From CAYUMU01 sp964445985 (GTDB taxonomy: Bacteria; Planctomycetota; Planctomycetia; Pirellulales; S012-138), in the NCBI GenBank assembly GCA_964445985.1, contig CAYUMU010000067.1:1-40895 (forward strand): 40,895 bases of DNA, written 5' to 3'. Of this stretch, positions 28,475 through 36,182 are shown one piece after another (within the stretch, counting starts at the first letter, position 1; every line of letters starts with the position of its first letter). The translations under genes were made by a program, and so were the position numbers. Under the pieces are notes generated by a model. That model was not told the origin of the DNA, searched no databases, and saw only the letters and a program-made list of their open reading frames with translations.

Positions 28475-29788
28475 ATGGCACACGAATTGAAGGTTCCGCA
28501 GGTTGGTGAATCGGTGCAGGAGGTACAGGTTGGCCGCTGGCTCGTGAAAGAGGGCGATTGGGCCGACAAAGACCAGGACTTGGTCGAGATTGAAACCGAC
28601 AAAGCCAGCGTGGAATTGGCCGCGCCCGTGGCAGGCATTGTGAAGGTGCTCAAGCAAGAAGGCGAGCCGGCCGAAGTGGGTGAGGTAATCGGCTATTTGG
28701 AGCCGCAAGAAAAAGACGCCGGTGACAAGCCGGCCGGGTCGTCCGCCGAAAGCAAATCCACCGCTGCCAAGCCAGCCAGCGATGGCAAGCCGTCGGCAGA
28801 AGCCCAAGAAGACAATGGCCACCTGGAAGAAGCCGAGCCCGCCAACGCCGCGGGCGTGCGGGTGATGCCTTCGGCCCGCCGGTTGCTCACGCAGTACAGC
28901 CTGGCGGTGGAAGAGGTCAAGCCCACCGGCCCCGGCGGGCGGCTCCTGCAAGAAGACGTATTGCGGTACGTCAAAGAGCATCGGCTGGAAGAAGGCAAAC
29001 CGGCGCCCGCCCCCGCGAATGCAGCCCGGCCCGGAACGGTGATCGCCGATCCGGCCGACCTGTCGGGGGGCGAGCTCAGTATTACGGCCCGTCAGGAAGA
29101 AGTCGTGCCCATGAGCCTGATCCGCCGCCGGATCGCCACGCGGCTGGTGGAAGCCCAGCAAACGGCCGCTCTGCTCACCACCTTTAACGAGGTGGATATG
29201 AGCACGGTGATGAGCCTGCGGAATTCATATAAGGACTCGTTCCTCAAAAAGCACGGCGTCAAGCTGGGCTTCATGGCCTTTTTTGTGAAGGCGGTGGTCG
29301 AAGCCCTCAAGGCGTTCCCGGCCGTGAACGCCGAGATTCGCGGCAACAACATCGTCTATCACAACTTTTACGATATTGGCGTGGCGATTGGCAGCGGCAA
29401 AGGCCTGGTGGTGCCATCGCTCCGCAATGCCGAACGGATGAGCTTTGCCGACGTCGAAAAGACCATTTCCGAACTGGCCGTGAGGGCACAAGACAACAAG
29501 CTCACCCCCGATGAGCTGGCTGGCGGCACCTTCACCATTTCTAACGGCGGCGTCTACGGTTCGCTGCTCTCCACGCCGATTGTGAACCCGCCCCAAAGCG
29601 GCATCCTGGGCATGCACGCCATTCAAGACCGGCCGATCGCCGTGAACGGCCAGGTGGTGATTCGGCCCATGATGTACCTGGCGCTGACCTACGACCACCG
29701 CATTGTCGATGGCCGCGAGGCGGTGTCGTTCCTGAAACACATCAAAGAAACCGTGGAAGACCCGGCGCGCATGCTGCTGGAACTGTAA
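28475..29788 (+). CDS. sucB: Dihydrolipoyl succinyltransferase, E2 component of 2-oxoglutarate dehydrogenase
   Basis: E2 core of the 2-oxoglutarate dehydrogenase complex: it takes the succinyl group from E1 on a lipoyl arm and passes it to CoA. From ATG 28475 it has 437 residues; an in-frame GTG at 28448 is less likely. The lipoyl domain (1-80) carries E-I-E-T-D-K-A-S-V with the lipoylated Lys43. An Ala/Pro/Lys-rich linker, a peripheral-subunit-binding domain (V-M-P-S-A-R-R-L-L ... G-P-G-G-R-L-L-Q-E-D-V) and a catalytic domain with T-Y-D-H-R-I-V-D-G-R near the C-terminus complete it. Position after sucA and the Q-V-G-E-S-V N-terminus favour succinyl- over acetyltransferase. A small hairpin (GGCTCA/TGAGCC, 28429-28447) lies just upstream. 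Confidence 0.95.
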   Translation: MAHELKVPQVGESVQEVQVGRWLVKEGDWADKDQDLVEIETDKASVELAAPVAGIVKVLKQEGEPAEVGEVIGYLEPQEKDAGDKPAGSSAESKSTAAKPASDGKPSAEAQEDNGHLEEAEPANAAGVRVMPSARRLLTQYSLAVEEVKPTGPGGRLLQEDVLRYVKEHRLEEGKPAPAPANAARPGTVIADPADLSGGELSITARQEEVVPMSLIRRRIATRLVEAQQTAALLTTFNEVDMSTVMSLRNSYKDSFLKKHGVKLGFMAFFVKAVVEALKAFPAVNAEIRGNNIVYHNFYDIGVAIGSGKGLVVPSLRNAERMSFADVEKTISELAVRAQDNKLTPDELAGGTFTISNGGVYGSLLSTPIVNPPQSGILGMHAIQDRPIAVNGQVVIRPMMYLALTYDHRIVDGREAVSFLKHIKETVEDPARMLLEL

Positions 29789-29806
29789 TCTAACTGCATT
29801 CAGGGA

Positions 29807-30151
29807 TTACAACCAGTTCGGGATCAAGGCCAGGGCATAAATCGCTGCTATCCAAGCAAACGGCCACCAGTGCGGGTCGGCCTGGGTGACAATGCCGATG
29901 AGTCCCGAGGCGGCAACGATCAGGCCCAACCAACATGCCACCATTGCCAGGTAAAAGAGAGGAACAGCGCCAAGCATGGCCCAATACAGTCCCAGCGCAA
30001 ATAAGGCAGGCAGGTTGAGGGGCGCTTGGGCGATGTTGGATTCCGACCCCAGGTTATGGTCAAGCAACGGCGCCATTAGCCAGCTGCCCAAGCAGTAGGC
30101 CGCCATCCAGGTCAAACAACCAGTAGCTTCGCCGTCATACCAGCGGAACAT
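29807..30151 (-). CDS. Small integral membrane protein
   Basis: A 114-residue protein from ATG 30151, with GAGGTG 6 nt upstream; an in-frame GTG at 30160 is less well placed. Three to four hydrophobic helices are visible: around C-L-T-W-M-A-A-Y-C-L-G-S-W-L, around L-P-A-L-F-A-L-G-L-Y-W-A-M-L-G-A, a long one ending G-L-I-V-A-A-S-G-L-I-G-I-V, and W-W-P-F-A-W-I-A-A-I-Y-A-L-A-L-I at the C-terminus. The last two closely match the whole of the small protein encoded at 30300-30482. It converges on sucB with 18 nt between stop codons. Function unknown. Confidence 0.72.
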   Translation of the reverse strand: MFRWYDGEATGCLTWMAAYCLGSWLMAPLLDHNLGSESNIAQAPLNLPALFALGLYWAMLGAVPLFYLAMVACWLGLIVAASGLIGIVTQADPHWWPFAWIAAIYALALIPNWL

Positions 30152-30299
30152 CGCGCCCACCTCACGTCATCCGAGAGCTGCATCCTTGGGATCGCCCGCC
30201 AGCTTGGTGTGGCTCCCCATGCTTAGAACCGCAACTGGCCTGCGATGATTCACCGGCGAGCGGGATTCTTTTCCCTTCGCTGAGGGGGAGGCATAAAGG

Positions 30300-30482
30300 C
30301 TAAAGTCCGCGCCAGACTCGGATTGCCGCCAGGGTGTAAATGGTGACGATCAGCGCAGCCGGCCACCATGCCCAAACGCCGTCGGTGAAGCAGCGAATGA
30401 GGCCCAGCGCGGCGATCACCAGGCCGCTCCACGCCAGCAACACACAACTGATGATGCCGACCACGCCCCCAGAATTCCGCAC
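30300..30482 (-). CDS. Short membrane protein, truncated paralogue of the 29807-30151 gene
   Basis: A 60-residue frame from GTG 30482, just below an in-frame stop. Its two hydrophobic helices (G-L-V-I-A-A-L-G-L-I and W-W-P-A-A-L-I-V-T-I-Y-T-L-A-A-I) align with the last two helices of the neighbouring 114-residue protein (G-L-I-V-A-A-S-G-L-I and W-W-P-F-A-W-I-A-A-I-Y-A-L-A-L-I). The N-terminal half of that protein is absent. There is no clear ribosome-binding site. It is either a genuine two-helix protein or the remnant of a duplicated gene; the overlapping frames show nothing protein-like. Confidence 0.5.
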   Translation of the reverse strand: MRNSGGVVGIISCVLLAWSGLVIAALGLIRCFTDGVWAWWPAALIVTIYTLAAIRVWRGL

Positions 30483-30717
30483 CGCCGGTTGAGGTAAGAT
30501 GAAAATAGCGCAACTTCAAAACTGGCGCGTCGGGTTGCATCCGGGGCGGGTGGCCCCTGAGCCCCCAGCGAAGGGCGTGGCGGCAGCGGAGTTTGGACAA
30601 AAGCCACCAGAGAAAGTCCGCCAGGGGCCGCAAGAGTCTCAACACGCAGACGAAAAGGCGTAAGTCATTACTGAAAAAAGTTTGCTTCTTTTATCGCAAA
30701 TCGGTTCGAAGCAAGGT

Positions 30718-31524
30718 TTACAGCCAAACCAAAGGATCGGCCTCTTGCCCGCTGGCCCAAACTTTTGCTTGGGGGAACTGCTGGCTGAGGACCGTTGCCA
30801 GTTGTTCCACCGCGAAGCGTTCGCTGGCGTAGTGGCCGGTGAGGAGCAGGGCGGTTTCCGTGGCTTCGGCTTCCAGGCAGGTGTGGAAGCGGGTTTCGCC
30901 GGTGATGAGCACGTCGCAGCCGGCTTCGCGGGCCGGCTTGAGAAACTCGCCCGCCGCTCCGCAGGCCACGGCGACCGAGGCAACAACCCGGTCGATATTG
31001 CCTACGGCTTGCACATACTCAAGGGCTAAGAACCGCTTGAGCCGCGCCGCCAGGGCGGCCAGGGTTTGCGGTTGGGCCAGGCGGCCAAAACGGCCCGACC
31101 CGAGCGTTGGGGCGGAAGCCTCGCTTGTCGGCAGTTCCTTCGGGCAGAGCGGGGCAACATTCATCAGGCCCAGCCCCGTGGCGAGTTGCTGGTTGATGCC
31201 CCCGGCCGCGCTATCGAACGCCGTGTGAGGGCTGTAAATGGCAATGCGGTTGGCGATGAGGTCCAGCAGGATGCGGCCTTCGGGCGTGTCGCTGGTAAGT
31301 TTGCGAAACTCACGGAACGGCAGCGGATGATGCGTTACGATCAGGTTTGCCTGCCGCTCAACCGCTTCGGCCGCGCTGGCCGGCGTGATCGTCAGGCACG
31401 TCATGACGCGCGGGGCGCTCTGGCTGCGATCGCCGACGAGCAGGCCCACATTGTCCCAGCTTTCCGCCAAGGCGGCGGGGGCAAAGGATTCGAGGAATTG
31501 GGCAAAATCTTGAACGGTCGGCAT
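30718..31524 (-). CDS. Nif3-like dinuclear metal centre protein (DUF34/YbgI family)
   Basis: A 268-residue cytoplasmic protein of the Nif3/YbgI family, which forms hexameric rings with a two-metal site. Signatures: the N-terminal L-A-E-S-W-D-N-V-G-L-L-V-G segment, the metal ligands in L-I-V-T-H-H-P-L, the S-P-H-T-A-F-D-S-A-A-G-G-I-N loop, and near the C-terminus D-V-L-I-T-G-E-T-R-F-H and T-G-H-Y-A-S-E-R. The family is widespread; proposed roles include a GTP cyclohydrolase-like activity, but the physiological task is unsettled. The length is normal for the short form without the inserted PII-like domain. It lies 46 nt downstream of the putative anti-sigma gene on the same strand, so cotranscription is possible. 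Confidence 0.92.
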   Translation of the reverse strand: MPTVQDFAQFLESFAPAALAESWDNVGLLVGDRSQSAPRVMTCLTITPASAAEAVERQANLIVTHHPLPFREFRKLTSDTPEGRILLDLIANRIAIYSPHTAFDSAAGGINQQLATGLGLMNVAPLCPKELPTSEASAPTLGSGRFGRLAQPQTLAALAARLKRFLALEYVQAVGNIDRVVASVAVACGAAGEFLKPAREAGCDVLITGETRFHTCLEAEATETALLLTGHYASERFAVEQLATVLSQQFPQAKVWASGQEADPLVWL

Positions 31525-31570
31525 GTTTAGGCGGGCCTCCTTACCGGGCGAGCGCGAATAAACGAGGCGG

Positions 31571-32281
31571 TTACCGCTGACTGGGCGGCAAGCGATCGGA
31601 AGGGCTGCCTTCGTCGTCGAACGAGAAGATTTCAGCCGCGTGCTTGTCGCGGGCCAGCGGTCGAACTACCCGGCCCACGTCTTGGGCTTCACCCCGAATG
31701 GGCACCGGTTCCGCTTGCACGGGCTCTACTTGCTCTGGGGTTGGTTCCGAGGGTTCTGGTTGCACTTCCGTCGCCGGTTCTTCAACAGCGGGTGAAGCGG
31801 GCAGGGAGTGCCGCGCCGGCTCGGGCTGGAGACCGCGGCCCAGCAGCAACACCACCAGCAACGGCACGGAAAGGCCAGCGGTGGTAAAGAGGATTCCAAG
31901 ACCCCACTTAACCCAGATGGGCCAGGCGGTGGCGGCTTGGCCCAGGCCGGTTGCCGCGACAGGCCCCGTGGTGGGAATTCCGGTCGTGGCAAGCTTGGGG
32001 GTGGTTGCCGGAATGGCGGGCGTGGAGATCGTGGGAGACGCGCTGGACCCGTGGGCTGGGCCGCTGGGGTCGGCGGAGTTGTTGGCAGGGTTGGCCGCGG
32101 GGAGCACGGGTGGAACGGTGAGGGCGCGAACGAGGCATTCTTCGAGCAGCAGCCGCTCTTGCAGGGCGCGGCGCAGCATGGCCGAACGCTTCACGCCCTG
32201 GTGCAGGGCCAGAAGTTCCTCGCCAGAAAAGGTTTCGGGCGAGCCTTCCATCACCAGCGTGAGCAGGTCTTGGTCGTTCAT
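31571..32281 (-). CDS. Single-pass membrane protein coupled to ECF sigma factor, putative anti-sigma
   Basis: A 236-residue protein whose ATG (32281) overlaps the sigma gene stop in an ATGA, so translation is coupled. Residues 1-55 form an acidic/helical cytoplasmic head (E-E-L-L-A-L-H-Q-G-V-K-R-S-A, then L-L-L-E-E-C-L-V-R-A-L). A Pro/Ala/Thr-rich linker follows, then one membrane helix (about 124-147, W-V-K-W-G-L-G-I-L-F-T-T-A-G) and a Pro/Glu-rich C-terminal tail presumably outside the cytoplasm. Head-linker-helix topology and coupling are what an anti-sigma factor shows; there is no zinc-binding HxxxCxxC motif, so the assignment rests on context. Confidence 0.75.
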   Translation of the reverse strand: MNDQDLLTLVMEGSPETFSGEELLALHQGVKRSAMLRRALQERLLLEECLVRALTVPPVLPAANPANNSADPSGPAHGSSASPTISTPAIPATTPKLATTGIPTTGPVAATGLGQAATAWPIWVKWGLGILFTTAGLSVPLLVVLLLGRGLQPEPARHSLPASPAVEEPATEVQPEPSEPTPEQVEPVQAEPVPIRGEAQDVGRVVRPLARDKHAAEIFSFDDEGSPSDRLPPSQR

Positions 32282-32883
32282 CGGGGCACCTTCTTACCGC
32301 CGTGGCCGCCATGGGGGTTATTGCCCAGGGGATTGCCCTCGGGCAGCGATGGGGCGGCTCGTTTGCCGTCGAGGCATTTCTTGAGGGTTTGGCGGGCGCG
32401 GAACATTAGCAGTTTGACGGCACCCGCGGTTCGGCCCAGCCGTTGGCCAATGGCTTTCAATTTAATTCGGCGATGGTAGTGAAGTTCCAGCGCCATTTGG
32501 GCGTTGGCACTCAGTGTTTTCAGGCAATCGGCCAGGTGGGGCATGATCTCGGCATGCGGGTCGGGCTCGACTTCCCGAGCGGGTTCTTCGACTTCCATGC
32601 AGATTTCGGTCCAGGTGATTTCGTTCCGCCGGCGTAGTCGTCTTGCCCTTTCGCGTAAAAGGTTTCGGGCAATGCCCATCACAAAGGGAAGAACCTCGCG
32701 ATTGCTGTCGTAGCGAGCCTCGGCCAATTGGAAGCGGAGGAAAACCTCTTGCAGCAGGTCGTCTGCATCGGAGGGTTGCGCCACGCGTGCCCTGAGGTAG
32801 GCATAAACCACCGTTTGATGTTGCTGCATCACCTGGGCCAAACGCTCGCGCTGCTCGGGGGGCAGGGCGGCGGGTGAGGGCAT
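32278..32883 (-). CDS. ECF RNA polymerase sigma factor
   Basis: From ATG 32883 the protein has 201 residues, standard for ECF sigma factors. The frame is open to 33168, but the extra 95 residues are Ala/Pro/Arg low complexity and I leave them out; neither start has a good ribosome-binding site. Region 2 is clear: V-V-Y-A-Y-L-R-A-R-V, then D-A-D-D-L-L-Q-E-V-F-L-R-F, then V-M-G-I-A-R-N-L-L-R-E-R-A-R. Region 4 has L-S-A-N-A-Q-M-A-L-E-L-H-Y and a helix-turn-helix L-K-A-I-G-Q-R-L-G-R-T-A-G-A-V-K. The next gene overlaps by 4 nt and may be its membrane regulator. A second ECF gene starts 437 bp away in the opposite direction. Confidence 0.9.
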   Translation of the reverse strand: MPSPAALPPEQRERLAQVMQQHQTVVYAYLRARVAQPSDADDLLQEVFLRFQLAEARYDSNREVLPFVMGIARNLLRERARRLRRRNEITWTEICMEVEEPAREVEPDPHAEIMPHLADCLKTLSANAQMALELHYHRRIKLKAIGQRLGRTAGAVKLLMFRARQTLKKCLDGKRAAPSLPEGNPLGNNPHGGHGGKKVPR

Positions 32884-33320
32884 GGCCGCCGCGCGCGGGC
32901 TGGCCTGGGTTTCGGCCGCGCGCAGCGAGGCAGTTTCGCCCGCGGCGGCAGGCGTGCGGATCGCCGTAGGTTCGGTCAAGGGCACGCTCCTCAAGCTCGG
33001 TTCTCTGTTCGGCCCCCGGGCCTGGGGCGCAGTTCGCCGCGCGGGTGAGGCGGGGGATGCGCCGAAGTGGTCATGCCGGGGGGCGTCCACCGATTGTAAG
33101 CCGGCGGCGGCCTGGTTCCAATGCGCCGCTGGTTTGCTCTTGGGCGTAGCGTGACGTGGTTTGACCAAACTTTCGCATTCCTTCCCGTGAGCTTTGTGTC
33201 AGAATGGAGGGCACATCGCACGGCGAATACCCACGCAAACGACCGCGGCGCTGCTCTCGTTCTGCCCAGGAAACACGCCAGACACACAACGTGGAAATTT
33301 GGCGACTCAAAGGTAGCAGC
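32884..33320. other. Intergenic region between divergent sigma genes
   Basis: This 437-bp stretch should carry the promoters of both sigma genes. Both neighbouring frames stay open into it (to 33168 on -, to 33204 on +), but the translated sequence is low complexity. I find no clear inverted repeat or -35/-10 pair. Confidence 0.45.
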
Positions 33321-33968
33321 ATGTCGGTTGAAGACTCGGTGTCGATCTGGATACAGCAACTCAAGAGCGGCGATGCCGAAGCAGCGGAGCAGTTGTGGCG
33401 GCGCTACTTTGAGCGATTGGTGCGGCTAGCTCAGCGACAGTTGCAGGGTACGCCCAAACGTGTGGCCGATGAGGAAGACATTGCCCTGAGCGCTTTCAAC
33501 AGCGTCTGCGTGAGGGCGGCCGAAGGCAAGTTCCCCAAGCTCGATGACCGCGACGATCTGTGGAAGCTGTTGGTGATTATTTCCGCGCGCAAGGTCGGGG
33601 CACAGCGGGACTACCTGCGCCGAAAGAAACGCGGGGCGGGCAAGGTGCAAGGGGAATCGGTGTTTGTGCAGTTGCCATCGGAAGACGCGGACGTGGGCCT
33701 GCATCAGCAGATGGGCTTGGAACCATCGCCCGACCTGGCCGCCCAAATGGCCGAAGACTGCCGGTTGCTTCTCGATCAGCTCAAAGACCGCGCCTTGCAA
33801 GACATCGCCCAATGGAAGCTGGAGGGATACACGAACGAAGACATCGCCAACCGCTTGGGCACGGTGGTCCGCACCGTGGAGCGGAAGTTGGCTCGGATTC
33901 GAACTCTGTGGGCAGAATGGGCGCCGAGCGTGCCGCCTGAATCCCAGCACGATGAACCCCAGGCATGA
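33321..33968 (+). CDS. ECF sigma factor, planctomycete-abundant Sigma70_ECF type
   Basis: A 215-residue protein from ATG 33321 with AAAGGTAG upstream; an upstream ATG (33204) would add 39 non-homologous residues. S-V-S-I-W-I-Q-Q-L-K-S-G-D-A-E-A-A-E-Q-L-W is the typical N-terminus of the ECF group that is amplified in planctomycetes (Pfam Sigma70_ECF), followed by V-A-D-E-E-D-I-A-L-S-A-F-N-S-V (region 2) and L-W-K-L-L-V-I-I-S-A-R-K. Region 4 ends with L-E-G-Y-T-N-E-D-I-A-N-R-L-G-T-V-V-R-T-V-E-R-K-L. Members of this group are often next to Ser/Thr kinases; none is seen here, only a short overlapping frame (33965-34045). Confidence 0.92.
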   Translation: MSVEDSVSIWIQQLKSGDAEAAEQLWRRYFERLVRLAQRQLQGTPKRVADEEDIALSAFNSVCVRAAEGKFPKLDDRDDLWKLLVIISARKVGAQRDYLRRKKRGAGKVQGESVFVQLPSEDADVGLHQQMGLEPSPDLAAQMAEDCRLLLDQLKDRALQDIAQWKLEGYTNEDIANRLGTVVRTVERKLARIRTLWAEWAPSVPPESQHDEPQA

Positions 33969-34045
33969 TGAACCGCGGGCATGATGAAACACCTGCCAAC
34001 GATCCCAGTACTACCGGGGATCCGCCCCCCGCCCCTGGCGTTTAA
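33965..34045 (+). CDS. 26-codon frame overlapping the sigma stop (ATGA)
   Basis: ATG 33965 overlaps the sigma gene's TGA (33966-33968) and opens a 26-codon frame (M-M-N-R-G-H-D-E-T-P ... P-A-P-G-V) ending at TAA 34043-34045. The Asp/Pro/Thr-rich peptide looks like the disordered N-terminus of a longer protein. It may be the remnant of a coupled downstream gene, such as the kinase usually found after this sigma type, or chance. The GATGAA repeats here make chance quite possible. Confidence 0.25.
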   Translation: MMNRGHDETPANDPSTTGDPPPAPGV

Positions 34046-34854
34046 CCCATCGATTGGTCTGGCCTGGCCGCGCCGGCGCTGGCACTGGCACTGGCGATAA
34101 TATCGGCGATAAAGCCGGCCAGGGCTTGGCGATAGCGGGGTTGCTCGAACGCGGGCACGTTGTGCCCTCCGGCCAGTTCGCAAAATGTCTTGGGTTCGGC
34201 GGCCGCCGCGAACAATCGGCGACCCATCTCGTAGGGGATCATTTCGTCCTCGGGGCTATGGGCGATGAGCTTGGGGCAACCGACCGCGGCGATCTTATCG
34301 AGGATGGCGAATTGCTCGTTTCGCAAAGCAGCCTGGACGAGAAACTTGGGAAAGGCTGAAAGTCGCGAGGCCAGTTCGATCATGGAGGTGAAGCCGCTTT
34401 CGACCACCAGGCCCGCCAGGGGCCGCTGTGTTGCCAGGTGGGTCGCCACGGCCGTGCCCAGAGAACGCCCCATCGCAATCATGGGCAGCGAGGGCTGACC
34501 GCGGTGGGCGGCCCAATCGAAAGCGGCCAGGGCGTCGGCATACAAGCCTGCCTCGCTGGGGCGACCGGTGCTGCGACCGTAGCCTCGGTAATCGAACAGC
34601 CAAAAGTTGCACGGCAAGCCGCCGTACCAGCAACCAATCCCGGCCCAACTGCTCACATTCTCGCCATTGGCGTGGCACAGCATCAGCGTGGCCTGGGCTT
34701 TCTCCCCAGGAATCCACCAGCCATGCAACCGGCAACCATCCGTCGAGGGGAAGTACACGTCTTCATAATGGCAACCATATTCGGCCGGACTTTCCACCAA
34801 CTCGGAGCAGACCGGATAAATGGAACGGCGGGCAAACCACTGGAGCATGAGCAT
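34042..34854 (-). CDS. Alpha/beta hydrolase
   Basis: A 270-residue serine hydrolase of the alpha/beta fold, related to the BEM46/ABHD-type family. Seen: an N-terminal hydrophobic/aromatic start, the strand L-H-G-W-W-I-P, the oxyanion region L-C-H-A-N-G-E-N, F-D-Y-R-G-Y-G-R-S, the nucleophile elbow G-R-S-L-G, the acid in H-S-P-E-D-E-M-I-P and the catalytic His in G-G-H-N. The triad is therefore complete. Substrate unknown; the C-terminal tail is Ala/Ser rich. ATG 34854 opens the frame with no strong ribosome-binding signal. Its stop overlaps the end of the small frame on the other strand, so it converges on the sigma gene. Confidence 0.92.
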   Translation of the reverse strand: MLMLQWFARRSIYPVCSELVESPAEYGCHYEDVYFPSTDGCRLHGWWIPGEKAQATLMLCHANGENVSSWAGIGCWYGGLPCNFWLFDYRGYGRSTGRPSEAGLYADALAAFDWAAHRGQPSLPMIAMGRSLGTAVATHLATQRPLAGLVVESGFTSMIELASRLSAFPKFLVQAALRNEQFAILDKIAAVGCPKLIAHSPEDEMIPYEMGRRLFAAAAEPKTFCELAGGHNVPAFEQPRYRQALAGFIADIIASASASAGAARPDQSMG

Positions 34855-35209
34855 TCACGCGGGACCGAGGACAAACTGGATCGACACCACCCAAAGACGG
34901 GCTTCGCGCCGCGGAGCGCGCAGCCTGACTTCTTGTTTTGTACCCCCAGCCGGGATGATGACGAAAGCGTCATCACTTCGATTCAAGACCGTAACGGCGC
35001 GTAGTCAAAACGACTGCGCTTTCTCGCCCCCTGGTCCGGCGCCGGCCGCGGGCCAGCGTCCGGAAATTATTCATAAGTGCTTTTGTTTTTGTTGTTTGCG
35101 CACGTTTATTTCGGGTGCCGTTTTCGTTTGGCACAGCGATCGCTTTTCTAAGTGTCCGTTGTTCGACCCCTCCTAAACCGAAACCAATGACACTGACGGA
35201 GAGCTGACC
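34855..35209. other. Intergenic region with a small hairpin
   Basis: This 355-bp stretch lies between the divergent hydrolase and secreted-protein genes. A 7-bp hairpin GATGACG/CGTCATC (34957-34963, 34968-34974, loop AAAG) and a T-rich tract (about 35081-35110) are visible. No gene is supported. Confidence 0.45.
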
Positions 35210-35794
35210 ATGAAGGCGCAGTTGACCATGTTGAGCCTGGGCGTTGTGGCTATGGGATTCGCTCTGGGCACCCCCAGCGAGGCCAAGGCCAATCACGGCC
35301 CGTTCTCGTTCCAAGGTTCTTTGTGCGGATGCAATGGCGAAAGCCAGTTGATTGCCGCTTTGGACCACTTGAATCGGGCTTACGAAGAGCAGGTGCATGG
35401 CCACTGGAGCCACGCCCACAGTCAGGCCGATTTTGCCGCGGCCGACCTGGCAGCCGCCTGCGGCCTGTTGAGCAGCCGGCATGCTCAGAACGATGTGCAT
35501 GCGGCCGAGCGGGCGCTGGAGCAATACTGCCAGTTCCGATCGATCCGTTCCTTGCAAACCGCCGCCAACCTGGTGGCGCACGCCTTGGAAACCGAACAGG
35601 CCGTGTTTCGCACCCGCTACGGCCAGGGTCACAATCACGGCGGCATTGGCTACGGCCAGCCCACGGTCAATCCTTACCCGGTGTACAACGTCCCGGCCTA
35701 CAACACGCCGATTTACGGGAACCCGGCCAACTCCCGTCCCGTGACCCGAATCCAAACGACCCGCCCCCGCATTACTTTCCGACTCGGCTTCTAA
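35210..35794 (+). CDS. Secreted His-rich protein of unknown function
   Basis: A 194-residue protein with ACGGAGAG 6-9 nt before ATG 35210. Residues 1-27 (M-K-A-Q-L-T-M-L-S-L-G-V-V-A-M-G, ending E-A-K-A) are a Sec signal peptide. The mature part has C-G-C, then a helical region with H-G-H-W-S-H-A-H-S (about 65-73), two more Cys (C-G-L-L-S-S and Q-Y-C), and a Tyr/Asn/Pro-rich tail (Y-P-V-Y-N-V-P-A-Y). The His cluster could bind metal, but this is inference. A strong hairpin lies 230 bp downstream. Confidence 0.75.
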   Translation: MKAQLTMLSLGVVAMGFALGTPSEAKANHGPFSFQGSLCGCNGESQLIAALDHLNRAYEEQVHGHWSHAHSQADFAAADLAAACGLLSSRHAQNDVHAAERALEQYCQFRSIRSLQTAANLVAHALETEQAVFRTRYGQGHNHGGIGYGQPTVNPYPVYNVPAYNTPIYGNPANSRPVTRIQTTRPRITFRLGF

Positions 35795-36022
35795 ACAACG
35801 CCCACAACTTCCCCAACAACCGCGGGGAGTGGTCGGCCAGGCTTCACCGCCAGCCACCACTCGCCGCGAAAAGATAGCAGGCAGCCCAAACGCGAGACCG
35901 GCGCCTCCTGTCCGGAATCGCAACGCGAGAGTCGCAGCCGGTAGCGCGACCTGCCGACTTGCGGCTCTCGCCATAGCAACCAACCTGTTTCGCGCAACCG
36001 CAAGCAGTTCATCATAGCAACA

Positions 36023-36057
36023 GCCGGCCGGCTCGCACGAAGCGAGATCCGGCCGGC
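36023..36057. terminator. Terminator-like hairpin
   Basis: A 9-bp stem GCCGGCCGG (36023-36031) / CCGGCCGGC (36049-36057) continues inside as CTCGC/GCGAG. It lies between the converging secreted-protein and acyl-CoA-dehydrogenase-like genes. No T-run follows, so a Rho-independent function is likely but not proven. Confidence 0.55.
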
Positions 36058-36094
36058 AGCGTTGGTGGAGGGGCTGGGGAATAGGGATTAGGGG

Positions 36095-36171
36095 CTGGTG
36101 GCTGGTAGCTGGTGGCTAGGAACTGGGAGTCGGTGGATATGTCTTTCATTCCGAACTCCGAATTCCGAACT
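36095..36171. repeat. Heptanucleotide tandem repeats
   Basis: Two short arrays of period 7 lie close together: CTGGTGG, CTGGTAG, CTGGTGG (36095-36115) and CCGAACT, CCGAATT, CCGAACT (36151-36171). They sit in a G-rich then pyrimidine-rich non-coding stretch (36070-36182) between converging genes. Confidence 0.55.
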
Positions 36172-36182
36172 TCCCCCCTCCC

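Noticed and set aside
30703..30720. GGTTCGAA sequence resembling a tRNA T-loop
   Set aside because: No acceptor or anticodon stem can be formed around it.
30593..30832. 79-codon + frame
   Set aside because: Overlaps the 3' end of the Nif3 gene on the opposite strand and has no features.
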